Shown here: positions 14,101 through 21,526 of the stretch, piece by piece | Layout of the letters: each line of letters opens with the position of its first letter | Position numbering within the stretch: the first letter of the stretch is position 1 | Virus record (IMG/VR): IMGVR_UViG_3300050821_012549 | Location: 1-36,053 of that record | DNA: 36,053 nucleotides | Strand: one strand, 5' to 3' | DNA from: a virus | Translations under genes and position numbers: made by a program | Notes under the pieces: model-generated | Database searches by the model: none | Told to the model about the DNA's origin: nothing | Seen by the model: only the letters and a program-made list of their open reading frames with translations

Positions 14101-14645
14101 ACGTTCCAGCGGTAAGCAGTTGTATTTATGGTATTTATCACACTTACATTAATGCGCAAGGTATCGCATTTCAAGAAAGTCCTGGATCTTATCTTGATGG
14201 TTCAAATCCTGTTTTAATAGCCTTCAAAACAGGCCCCATGAATTTTAATATGTTGCAAGGATATCAGAGAGCCTATTTCTTTTATTTGCTTGGCACTTAT
14301 TATTCGCCTCACAGACTTTATGTGAGCATGTTTTACGATTATGAAGCCACACCGCGTCAAAGTCTTCTTATAAGTCCTATAAATTATAGCACACCGTTCG
14401 GTTCGGGATCTTCTCAACGTCCATTCGGACAAGGGAATCCTTTTGGAGGCCCTGGCAATCTCGAATCATGGCGCATCTTTTTTCAAAAGCAACGATGCAT
14501 GGCCGTGAACATTGCCATTAAAGAATATTATGATGCAACATTGGGGATATCACCGGGCCAGGGTTTTACTCTTTCTGGTATCAATATGGTATTAGGTCTT
14601 AAAAAGGATTTCAGGCCACAACCAACCGGTCAAAGTGTGGGATAG
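11172..14645 (+). CDS. Large tail protein, gp10-like stabilisation/stalk component
   Basis: The largest protein in the window, 1157 residues. The start (FDISFAQGLDTKTDPKRVQ...NFLQLENTIFTKGGLLQKRNGY) is typical of podovirus packaged-DNA stabilisation or tail tubular proteins (P22 gp10/T7 gp12 type). These form the tail knob below the adaptor. The body is beta-propeller-like. Two inserted beta modules stand out, at residues about 360-435 and 600-668 (SSLSSVAGITVGMAISGTG). The C-terminal third resumes the tail-protein pattern (DTRLWIVDSEDPNTVWYSK; GISPLDDKIIFFK-type motif; GIWLLDRSL). Its stop at 14645 overlaps the possible GTG start of the next gene. Confidence 0.75.
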   Translation: MIVKKAFDISFAQGLDTKTDPKRVQMGNFLQLENTIFTKGGLLQKRNGYGEISALPTNSYSYLTTFNGNLTAIGSNIAALNTGNDQWIVKGSLQPLSLSVLPLIRNNFNQTEVDSCIAPNGLICTVYLENNGTTTTAKYAIADSITGQNITAPTAIPVTAGTVTGGLRVFYLGTNFIIVFTNVVSATNHLQYIYVNSNNPTQVGANTDIASSYVPSNGLSWDGVVANNKLYIAYDTTSGGQSVNITSLNTSFILSSTKVYSGYTATLMSVTADVSNSASILIYASFYDGGSSTGFTFAVDSNLNPIMNPVEIISSGTITNITSVATGGTCYIYYEVSNNYSYDSSIPTHYIRGLTVSPFIGTFDSVFSSGAGSITVSSATGLVNGMYLIDETTPANIAAGTTFTISSTTLTLSNNTAGNSASSPGDVLTAATVSSTSVIIRSVGLASKAFIINGMIYFLAAYQSSYQRTYFLINASSSLASAPVIAAKLAYENGGGYLTLGLPNVSINGTNASIPYLFKDLIQAVNKDTNVASGTQTAGIYAQLGINLCTFDVTTSNMDTSELGQDLHLAGGFLWMYDGYVPVEHLFFLWPDNVEVATQADPAPTGNTSGSTPTLSSLSSVAGITVGMAISGTGVAANSFVVSVGTSSVTMNQNGSGNHSGVTLTFTGNQSAQQYYYQVTYEWCDNQGNIFRSAPSIPVTVTTSAGNSSIVVNIPTLRLTMKTANPVKITIYRWSAAQQIYYQVTSISTPLLNSTTIDSVQYIDVNSDSTILGNNILYTTGGVVENIATPATNLMTIFDTRLWIVDSEDPNTVWYSKQVIESVPVETSDVFTIYVPPTTSTQGNTGPISGIAPLDDKIIFFKKNAILYLNGTGPDNTGANSQYSQPIFITSTVGCSNQISIVLTPNGLMFQSDKGIWLLDRSLNTTYIGAPVENYTTGTLVNSAVNIKQENQVRFTLASGVTLMYDYYYNQWGTFTNVPAVSSCIYGIYHTYINAQGIAFQESPGSYLDGSNPVLIAFKTGPMNFNMLQGYQRAYFFYLLGTYYSPHRLYVSMFYDYEATPRQSLLISPINYSTPFGSGSSQRPFGQGNPFGGPGNLESWRIFFQKQRCMAVNIAIKEYYDATLGISPGQGFTLSGINMVLGLKKDFRPQPTGQSVG

Positions 14646-14646
14646 T

Positions 14647-14979
14647 ATGACAAGTTTATATGCTCAGTATATTAATGAGCGTTTCAGTGATTATGTCATC
14701 GAAACGGATGAAGGATTTGCAACTTATCGTTATCTAAATGATGAACAAGTTTATATCGTCGACATATTTGTCCAGGCGAAATTTAGAAAGACCGGTGTCG
14801 CTAAAAAATTAGCTGATCAAATATGCAAAGAGGCAAAAAGTGAAGGATGTACTGAAGTTATTGGGACTGTGATGCCATCAGCTAAAAATGCAACGACGAG
14901 CCTTCTTGTTCTCATCGCCTACGGCATGAAAATTAAAAGTTGTTCTGAAAATGTTATTGTTATGAGTAAGGAGATCTGA
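14647..14979 (+). CDS. GNAT-family acetyltransferase encoded among tail genes
   Basis: A 110-residue protein from ATG 14647; an in-frame GTG at 14635 is also possible. The pattern YIVDIFVQAKFRKTGVAKKLADQ is the acetyl-CoA-binding loop and helix of GNAT N-acetyltransferases, with the R-K-T-G-V-A signature in place of the classic Q/RxxGxG/A. The C-terminal part (LLVLIAYGMKIKSCSENVIVMSKEI) fits the last strands of the fold. It sits between the large tail gene and the ejection-type genes, with TAG-T-ATG spacing that suggests re-initiation. Substrate is unknown. Small GNAT genes at this position occur in related podoviruses and may modify a virion protein. Confidence 0.75.
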   Translation: MTSLYAQYINERFSDYVIETDEGFATYRYLNDEQVYIVDIFVQAKFRKTGVAKKLADQICKEAKSEGCTEVIGTVMPSAKNATTSLLVLIAYGMKIKSCSENVIVMSKEI

Positions 14980-14980
14980 A

Positions 14981-16744
14981 ATGGGGGGTATAGGCGGATT
15001 GTTTGGAACCTCCGGCGGAGCTGCAGGATCAGGATTCAAAGCTCCTCAACAGGCCAACATTATTCCAGGTACAAATGCTCAACAAATCAACCAAACATAT
15101 AATTCCAATGCTAACGCTATCAATAATCAATATGCACTTTTGCAAGCTCTACAAGGCCAAAATGGCCTCGGAATGCAATCAAATGTCGCAACACAACAAC
15201 AGGCTTTGGCAAATCAACTCGGGGCAAATAATGCGGCTTCTCAGATGGGTAATGCGGCAAGGAATCAAGCTATTCTGACCAATTCCTTGAACGGTGCGAA
15301 TGGGATAGGCGCTCAAACTTCTGCACTCTCTCAACAAAATGCTATTAACAATGCTCTTTCTGGAGGGATTGGCACTCAAAATTCTGCAATTAGCGGTTTG
15401 CAAAATCTTGCGCGTCAGCAACAGGGAACTACACAGCAATTGCAGAATATAGCTTCGGGAACGGGTCCAAATCCTGCACAAGCTATGCTTGCGCAACAAA
15501 CCGGACAGAATGTTGCAAATCAATCTGCGATGATGGCAGGTCAACGAGGTGCTAGTTCCAACGTGGGATTACTAGCGCGTCAGGCAGCGCAACAAGGAGC
15601 CGCAACCCAGCAGCAAGCAGTTGGGCAAGGTGCTACGATGCAAGCTCAACAATCTCTCGGTGCTCTGCAGCAAATTGGTGCGCAGCAACAAGCTCAAGCT
15701 GCAACTCAAGGCGCTATTGGTGGGCTTGGAACAACCCAAGCACAAATGCAACAAGCCGGAGTTGGACAACAGGCCAATATTGGAGCCGGATTGACTGCTG
15801 CTCAACAAAATGCAGTGGCACAACAGGGAGCTTTGGCAGCACAAGGAATAAATCAACAACAGGCTCAACAGTCCGCTCTTGCCAATCAAGCAAATACGCT
15901 AGCAGGTCAACGAATTGCTGGCACCACGACGAACTTACAAGCCAATCAAGCTCAAGAACAATTGCTGCAAAATGCACTTGCATCTGCAAATCAACAGCAA
16001 GTATCTATGCTCGGCAACATCAATTCAGCTAACGCTGGGTTAGCTCAAACCCAAATGCAAGGCCAACAAGGAGTGCTCGGTGGCGTCATGGGAGGTCTCG
16101 GTAGCGCTTTAGGTCTAGCTAAAGGTGGACAGGTAAAAAAAGCAGTTAAAATGGCCGATGGCGGTAGTCCTCCACAAGTGTCAGCTCCTACTGCGCCTCT
16201 TCCTGTCAGTGCAATGACAACTGATCCCAACCCACCTCAAAGTTCTTTCGGGAATTTTCTAAAAAATTGGGCATCGAATCCACTAGGAACTAATACAGGG
16301 AGCGATAGTAGTAATAATCAACCTATGATGCCCTCTACTGGTGCTGCTTCTCTTAACAAAGGTCTTACAAATGCAGGTAAAGGTATTGGTTCCTTGTTAA
16401 AAAATAATTCGACGACGCCAGCGAGTCCTGCTGATGCCTTTGCAGGTCCCGATATGGCAGGTGCAGCTGGTGAGGCTGCTACAATGGCTCCTCTGGCCGG
16501 GGCGCTCGCTGCTAAAGGTGGAATGACAGGAAGAGATCTCCGTAAAGGGGGTCATGTCGCGGCTCTTAAGCCAAGTCAGAAAGCGGTCAAAAAAGGTGAT
16601 AACTACGCCAATGATAAGATAGATGCAAAGCTTTCAGAGGGTGAGATCGTTCTCCCTAGAAGTGTAGTAAATAGCAAAGATCCAATAAGAAACTCTGCAG
16701 AGTTTGTAGCGAAAGTCTTAGCCAAGAAAAGAGCTAGGGGTTAA
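14981..16744 (+). CDS. Gln/Ala/Asn-rich putative internal virion (ejection) protein
   Basis: A 587-residue protein. Residues 1-20 are Gly-rich (MGGIGGLFGTSGGAAGSG). Residues about 20-370 are an unusually Gln/Ala/Asn-rich helical array with repeats such as QQQALANQLGANNAASQ and AQQNAVAQQGALAAQG. A basic YADGG-like motif (KMADGGSPP) follows near residue 390. A second KGGHVAALKPSQKAVKKGD segment and DAKLSEGEIVLPRSVVNS lie near the C-terminus. Long Gln/Ala-rich helical proteins after the tail genes are typical of podovirus ejection proteins carried inside the head. An AAGGAG ribosome binding site precedes ATG 14981. Confidence 0.7.
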   Translation: MGGIGGLFGTSGGAAGSGFKAPQQANIIPGTNAQQINQTYNSNANAINNQYALLQALQGQNGLGMQSNVATQQQALANQLGANNAASQMGNAARNQAILTNSLNGANGIGAQTSALSQQNAINNALSGGIGTQNSAISGLQNLARQQQGTTQQLQNIASGTGPNPAQAMLAQQTGQNVANQSAMMAGQRGASSNVGLLARQAAQQGAATQQQAVGQGATMQAQQSLGALQQIGAQQQAQAATQGAIGGLGTTQAQMQQAGVGQQANIGAGLTAAQQNAVAQQGALAAQGINQQQAQQSALANQANTLAGQRIAGTTTNLQANQAQEQLLQNALASANQQQVSMLGNINSANAGLAQTQMQGQQGVLGGVMGGLGSALGLAKGGQVKKAVKMADGGSPPQVSAPTAPLPVSAMTTDPNPPQSSFGNFLKNWASNPLGTNTGSDSSNNQPMMPSTGAASLNKGLTNAGKGIGSLLKNNSTTPASPADAFAGPDMAGAAGEAATMAPLAGALAAKGGMTGRDLRKGGHVAALKPSQKAVKKGDNYANDKIDAKLSEGEIVLPRSVVNSKDPIRNSAEFVAKVLAKKRARG

Positions 16745-16745
16745 A

Positions 16746-18293
16746 ATGTCAGAAAATAAATATCAGAATTTAAAAGATCAAGATCAACCAGAGATGTCAG
16801 TAGATGCTCAAAATGATGATGAGTCTCCACAAAACGTATCTCCCAGTTCAACTGCGGACGCTCCACAACAAGGTATTGCTCCCCCACAAGCTGATAACGC
16901 AGATGCCCAACCAGTAGCCCAAACGGTATCAGGTTCTCAACAAACAACAGATAACCAACCGCCCGTCATTCTCCCTCATCCCCCTACGCCGACAGCTCAA
17001 GAATACACAGCGCAAGATGTGGCTCATTTGAATGATGCCGCAACCGGAAAAATAACCCCTGAAACTTACAGTGATCTATATGGCAAAAAAGATACCTTAG
17101 GGAAAATAGGAACTATATTTGGATTATTGGTCTCGGGAGCAGGTTCTGGCTTAACTCATCAACCCAACATGCTGCTTGATATGATGAATAAACAAATCGA
17201 TAGGGATCTAGATTCTCAGCAAAAAAATGTAACCAATAATCAAAACTTTCTAAATCTGACTTACAATCATGAACTGCAACAAGCTCAGTCACGACGCATG
17301 CAATCAGAAAACATGTTAGCGCAAGCTCAAGCGCAAGCTATACCAACTCGAATGAGATATGAAACGGCGCAAGCTCAACAACTTGAGGCCCAAAACGCTG
17401 GCCTAGCATCGTTTAATCGCGCGAAAAATAATATGTATGCAGGGATATACCAAAATCTTGCTAACTCCTCTGCGAACAATCCTCAAGGAATGCAAGTATT
17501 AGACAATGTTGTTAAGCCGGCCATAGTAAATCAGATGCAGCAGAACAATCAGAAAGCTGCGGCAGCGCAACAACTCAATACTGTGAATTTTTCAAGACAA
17601 AACCCCATGCAGCAACAACAAAACCAACAACAACAGTCACAACCGCAGCAACAGGGCGGCGTCGATATTCCAAAAATGCAAAAAATGATCAATCTTGGCA
17701 AGATAGCGCCTGATGTACCAGGAGCCATTGCACCTTCGGATGTGCCTGAAGTTACAAGAGAATCTGCGATGGTTGATACCAATCGCAATCTTACGAAGAT
17801 ATGGGATGATAGTTTTAAAAAGCTTGATCAATCATTACTCGCAGGCAAGCTCAATCCTGAGATGCGCAAAGCTGAAATCGATGCTGTCGCAACTAGAATT
17901 GCTCATGACTCGGGTGCTATGTCGACAGATCAAGCGCAAAATATTTTAGATGGAATGTTTCCAAATGCTCAGGATAAACTTAGCCCCAATGCAAGAAGCG
18001 AAAAATATCGCAAAGGTCTTGAACACTTCCAAGGTATGGAATCAGCTACTCCGACTCTTGATCGTTATGGTTTAAAGACCCAATTCCCTAATTACACATT
18101 TACGCAACAAGGGAAAAATAAAAAAGCGGCAGCTACATCACAGTCTCAACTTCAAACAGCCAGTATAAATGGGAAAAGTGCCGTAACGAGAAAAACTCCG
18201 GATGGAAGGACAGCACTCTTCGACCCTGATTCAAAAGAATTTTTGGGCTATCAGGATGCAAATGAAATAACGTCTACACAGCCAACAGATTAA
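16746..18293 (+). CDS. Second putative internal virion (ejection) protein
   Basis: A 515-residue protein starting 2 nt after the previous stop. Residues 1-95 are acidic, Gln/Pro-rich and disordered. Residues about 115-140 contain the hydrophobic Gly-rich segment LGKIGTIFGLLVSGAGSGL, which could insert in a membrane. A long Gln/Asn-rich helix follows (residues about 145-270), then a poly-Gln stretch, then a mixed helical domain (IWDDSFKKLDQSLLAGKLNPEM). The C-terminus ends KTPDGRTALFDPDSKEFLGY. Its composition and place between two similar proteins support an ejection role. No enzymatic motif is visible. Confidence 0.65.
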   Translation: MSENKYQNLKDQDQPEMSVDAQNDDESPQNVSPSSTADAPQQGIAPPQADNADAQPVAQTVSGSQQTTDNQPPVILPHPPTPTAQEYTAQDVAHLNDAATGKITPETYSDLYGKKDTLGKIGTIFGLLVSGAGSGLTHQPNMLLDMMNKQIDRDLDSQQKNVTNNQNFLNLTYNHELQQAQSRRMQSENMLAQAQAQAIPTRMRYETAQAQQLEAQNAGLASFNRAKNNMYAGIYQNLANSSANNPQGMQVLDNVVKPAIVNQMQQNNQKAAAAQQLNTVNFSRQNPMQQQQNQQQQSQPQQQGGVDIPKMQKMINLGKIAPDVPGAIAPSDVPEVTRESAMVDTNRNLTKIWDDSFKKLDQSLLAGKLNPEMRKAEIDAVATRIAHDSGAMSTDQAQNILDGMFPNAQDKLSPNARSEKYRKGLEHFQGMESATPTLDRYGLKTQFPNYTFTQQGKNKKAAATSQSQLQTASINGKSAVTRKTPDGRTALFDPDSKEFLGYQDANEITSTQPTD

Positions 18294-18311
18294 TGAAAAA
18301 GAGTCACAGTG

Positions 18312-20273
18312 ATGAGTAATTTGCCATGTCAAAATCAAAGTTGTAGATCCTATGGCAAGCCTCACCCGAATTGTCATTGTTATGGAGAGATGGCAAAAGG
18401 TGGAGAAACTGGGCATTTTTGCGATGAAACAAGAATGCATGATAAGAAATGCAAATATTTTGCCGATGGTGGAGATGCCACTCCGACATGGGATAATACT
18501 ACTGCAACTGATAATAACAGCTCATCTCCAGCTCAAAATCCGACATGGGAAAATACCACTGCTATTGAAGAAGAACCGACATGGGAAAATACAATAGGAG
18601 AGCATGAAACACCTGGCCAGAAAGCTCTAACAGCTGTTGAAGGTGCTGCGCAGGGGTTCGCAGGCCCTCTAGCGACCGCTGCTGAATTAGGATTGTCCAA
18701 ATTAGGTGTGCCAGGCATAAGTGCCGATGAGATTAAAGCTAGAGAAGAAGAAAATCCTTGGATTCATGGTGCTTCGGAAGCTGCTGGACTAGGTGCTGGT
18801 TTGTTCTCCGGCGTAGGGGAAGCGGGTTTAGCTGCAAGTGCTGCTGAGAGATTTCTCCCTCAAGGGGTTAACACATTTGGTAGAATTGGGGCAGGAATCC
18901 TTAAAAACATAGTATCCAATGCTGCAGTCGGTGCCGGTGATGAAATACATAAAGCGATGATTGGTGAAGGAGACCCCGCTCATCCTGTCGGTGCAGCTTT
19001 AGCAAATGTGGGGATCTCAGGACTTTTAGGGGGCATTTTTGGAGGTGGGTTGAATGCCGCAGCTGAGACTAATCTTGGGAATAAAGCGGCATCAATGCTC
19101 GCAGGTATTGGGGCTAGTGCTTCAAAAGTTCCATTGGAAGCTGGTGCTGAACCTAGCACTGAAGCCTTATCGAATCTTATAGATAGAGGGCTCTTTGATA
19201 AAGATTCATTTTTAAGTGGTTATAATGGTTACGATTCTCTTCTAAATTTAACTTCCAAAATTGGAGCTTCGAATTTAGCTCAAAAAGCTGCTGAAAGCTC
19301 AGGTGTCCCTTTCTGGCTTTCCTTTTCATTGGCCGAGCCAGCGGTAAAAGGCGCAATGTCTAAAGCAGGAGAATATACGGTACCAACGGTAACGAAATGG
19401 CTTTCTGAAGGAGCACCTTCCAGTTTACTTCCGTTCCTAAATTATGCAGGGAAGATCAATCAAGGGAATAAACTCATCAATTCCTCAATCGATGCTCTTT
19501 TCAAAGAGGGCACGAGAACTGGTTTAAAGAATGAGCATGTCAAACAAAGCGTTAATGATCTTATGGATTGGATAGATGAGGGAGGGATCAATGGTGATCT
19601 TAATCAAGAACAGCAGAACCAAGAACAAGATAATACACCGCACATGGCAAAAGGTGGGGAAGTAAATGGAACTCCTTCTAAACAGTCGAAAGGAATTTTC
19701 GGGGATGAAGGATTAGCACAACTCTATCCGACTCAGAATATTCTCCTTTCTTCAGCGAAGGGAAGGATTTCAAACTATCTCAGCTCGCTAAAACCCCAGG
19801 AAAATCCCCCAAAATTAAGTTTTGATTCTAAACCTGACCAAACTTCTCAGAGACGTTCTTACGATAAGGCACTTAAGATTGCAGTCCAGCCATTGCACGT
19901 TATGAGTAAAATTGAGAATGGAACTTTAGATTCTGAAGATATGCAGCATTTCAAGGCTCTTCATCCGGAGGTTGATAATCTATTGACTCAGAGGTTGACG
20001 AAAAAGATTTCTGAGGCTCAATTACAAGACAAAAAACCTAGTCATACAATTCAACATGGTCTTAGTACGTTCCTAGGAGTGCCTATGGCTTCGGAATTTT
20101 CTGGTAATAATATAGCAGCCGCTCAGGCTATATTCGCTCAAAAACCACAGGAAGGCCAACAGCAGCAACCAGTTACAAAAAACAAAAGAAATACTTCAAC
20201 TCTTACTAAATCTTCCCAGGCTTATTTGACTTCAACGCAGGCGAATTCGATGCGACAACAGAAGTCTGACTAG
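18312..20273 (+). CDS. Third putative ejection protein with Cys/His-rich N-terminus and Trp repeats
   Basis: A 653-residue protein from ATG 18312 (AAAGAG upstream; a GTG lies 3 nt earlier). Residues 4-50 hold nine Cys and several His (CQNQSCRSYGKPHPNCHCYG, HFCDETRMHDKKCKYFADGG), a likely metal-binding region. Residues 55-98 carry three tandem copies of (T/N/E)PTW(D/E)NT. Residues about 100-320 are Gly/Ala-rich with amphipathic and hydrophobic stretches (AAGLGAGLFSGVGEAGLAASAAE; GISGLLGGIFGGGLNAA), consistent with membrane insertion during DNA ejection. The last third is polar and helical. Its 3' end overlaps the convergent membrane gene at 20206 by 68 nt. The role is inferred from order and composition. 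Confidence 0.65.
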   Translation: MSNLPCQNQSCRSYGKPHPNCHCYGEMAKGGETGHFCDETRMHDKKCKYFADGGDATPTWDNTTATDNNSSSPAQNPTWENTTAIEEEPTWENTIGEHETPGQKALTAVEGAAQGFAGPLATAAELGLSKLGVPGISADEIKAREEENPWIHGASEAAGLGAGLFSGVGEAGLAASAAERFLPQGVNTFGRIGAGILKNIVSNAAVGAGDEIHKAMIGEGDPAHPVGAALANVGISGLLGGIFGGGLNAAAETNLGNKAASMLAGIGASASKVPLEAGAEPSTEALSNLIDRGLFDKDSFLSGYNGYDSLLNLTSKIGASNLAQKAAESSGVPFWLSFSLAEPAVKGAMSKAGEYTVPTVTKWLSEGAPSSLLPFLNYAGKINQGNKLINSSIDALFKEGTRTGLKNEHVKQSVNDLMDWIDEGGINGDLNQEQQNQEQDNTPHMAKGGEVNGTPSKQSKGIFGDEGLAQLYPTQNILLSSAKGRISNYLSSLKPQENPPKLSFDSKPDQTSQRRSYDKALKIAVQPLHVMSKIENGTLDSEDMQHFKALHPEVDNLLTQRLTKKISEAQLQDKKPSHTIQHGLSTFLGVPMASEFSGNNIAAAQAIFAQKPQEGQQQQPVTKNKRNTSTLTKSSQAYLTSTQANSMRQQKSD

Positions 20274-20514
20274 CAAAAACCTTGTCCATAGACATGCTTG
20301 CGATGATGGTTCCCCAAACGCCGATATCAAAATGAAGTAGCCAACATATGAACAAGAAAACGGTCATGGCCCCCCATCTCAAAAACATCTGTTTATCAAA
20401 ACATACGGAGCCTAAAAAAAGTAATAATATCAATGCAATAACAGGACTTAAGAGTTGTAAGTAGTAAAGAGTGGCTACTATGAGTCCACCGATAAGATGT
20501 AGTATAGTTTTCAT
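20206..20514 (-). CDS. Small membrane protein, holin candidate
   Basis: A 102-residue minus-strand protein with a strong AAGGAGAG ribosome binding site 6 nt before ATG 20514. It has two long hydrophobic regions: residues about 4-36 (one long or two short membrane segments; LIGGLIVATLYYLQ then LSPVIALILLLFLGS) and residues about 46-70 (WGAMTVFLFICWLLHFDIGVWG). The C-terminus is polar and basic. Size, topology and isolation in an inverted position fit a holin or other lysis-linked membrane protein, but no family signature proves this. It is the only gene inverted within the structural half and overlaps the end of the plus-strand gene by 68 nt. Confidence 0.7.
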   Translation of the reverse strand: MKTILHLIGGLIVATLYYLQLLSPVIALILLLFLGSVCFDKQMFLRWGAMTVFLFICWLLHFDIGVWGTIIASMSMDKVFASQTSVVASNSPALKSNKPGKI

Positions 20515-20568
20515 AGCATTCTCTCCTTCACTAAGACTTATCGGTTGAAAATCATAAAACTTTAGCCG

Positions 20569-20630
20569 ACTACCCTTTTTTCCTTTTTTAGAAGTCTAGG
20601 AGACCCCTAGCGTAAAAAAGGAGACCCCTA
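20569..20630 (+). promoter_or_regulatory. Leader of the fibre block: ACTACCC motif, direct and inverted repeats
   Basis: A variant of the ACTACCC motif, followed by a T/C run and TTAGAAG, starts at 20569. GGAGACCCCTA occurs at 20599-20609 and again at 20620-20630, a 21-bp period. The second copy provides the ribosome binding site and the A of the start codon. CTAGG (20596-20600) and CCTAG (20606-20610) form a small hairpin around the first copy. This arrangement may influence translation or mark a duplicated leader. Confidence 0.4.
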
Positions 20631-21139
20631 TGGGCGCACCGCTCACGCAGACTCAACTGCCTCTGGAATCTATTTTAGATCTCAATGGGAAACAGACCTA
20701 CTTAGGAAATGCTTTTATTTTGCCACAAAATGGCAAACAACTGACGGATACGAGCGAACATCCGATCATGTACATCTCTAATCCTGCTGGAAGTGGAAAA
20801 TCACTTTTCATGTACCAAAGGAAATATGGGACCGACAATAACAATGCGATTCTTAGATTTTATTTTAATCCCACGATCAATGCTCTAAATAGTGCTACTG
20901 TTCCCGTAAATTTGCGAACATCAGCAACTCAAACGAGCGTGTCTAATTGTTATCTTTCTTCAACTATCACATCGAATGGGACGCTTTTCAAGAGCATTTC
21001 AATAACCGTCTATACAATCGATGCCAATCTTTTATTCATAATCGATCCTGGGACTAGTTATTTGATCACAGCTCAACAAGTGAGCGGATCGAGCGGTAAT
21101 AGCGATATCTATATTGAAAATACGTGGTATGAAATATGA
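20630..21139 (+). CDS. Putative fibre-block structural protein
   Basis: A 169-residue protein with an AAGGAGA ribosome binding site. It is beta-rich, with QLPLESILDLNGKQTYLGNAF near the N-terminus and a hydrophobic pattern ending SGNSDIYIENTWYEI. The string NPAGSGKSLFMYQ looks like a P-loop but lies in a beta-rich Thr/Asn/Ser context without other nucleotide-binding motifs. It is the first gene of a block with 21136, 21527 and 22852, coupled by an ATGA overlap. A fibre or fibre-base component is likely from context. Confidence 0.6.
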   Translation: MGAPLTQTQLPLESILDLNGKQTYLGNAFILPQNGKQLTDTSEHPIMYISNPAGSGKSLFMYQRKYGTDNNNAILRFYFNPTINALNSATVPVNLRTSATQTSVSNCYLSSTITSNGTLFKSISITVYTIDANLLFIIDPGTSYLITAQQVSGSSGNSDIYIENTWYEI

Positions 21140-21525
21140 GTACGAGAACTGTATTACGTCCAAATACATTGCCAATCTTAAATCTCTCAACAACTGGGAG
21201 CTCTGAACCTACAATTCTACAAAGCCTATCTAAGCTTCATTATGACATTACATGGTCTGGTTCTAGTCCTGTCGGAACATTGGCGTTAGAAATTTCTAGC
21301 GATTATGCGATTTCTCCTAATGGAACAATCCTCAATGCAGGGACTTGGAATATTGCTCCCTTGGGAGTGGGTGGGGTCTATGGGACTTCTATTCCTATTT
21401 CAGGGAACTCAGGCATTGGATCGATCGACGTTCTCGACACAAGCGCTTATGCAGTGAGATTGCTTTACACGTCCGCAAGCGGAGTAGGAACGATGGTCAT
21501 AATTGTCTCTGGAAAGGTGGCATGA
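21136..21525 (+). CDS. Small beta-rich fibre-block protein
   Basis: A 129-residue protein overlapping the previous gene by ATGA. The sequence (HYDITWSGSSPVGTLALEIS, then ISGNSGIGSIDVLDTSAYAVRLLYTSASGVGTMVIIVSGKVA) shows alternating beta strands ending in a hydrophobic strand. The pattern resembles small phage virion beta-sandwich proteins. I recognise no named family. The next gene starts 1 nt after its stop. Confidence 0.6.
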   Translation: MSTRTVLRPNTLPILNLSTTGSSEPTILQSLSKLHYDITWSGSSPVGTLALEISSDYAISPNGTILNAGTWNIAPLGVGGVYGTSIPISGNSGIGSIDVLDTSAYAVRLLYTSASGVGTMVIIVSGKVA

Positions 21526-21526
21526 T

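Noticed and set aside
20790-20830. P-loop-like string NPAGSGKS in the protein at 20630.
   Set aside because: No Walker B or ATPase pattern, and the surroundings are a beta-rich structural protein.
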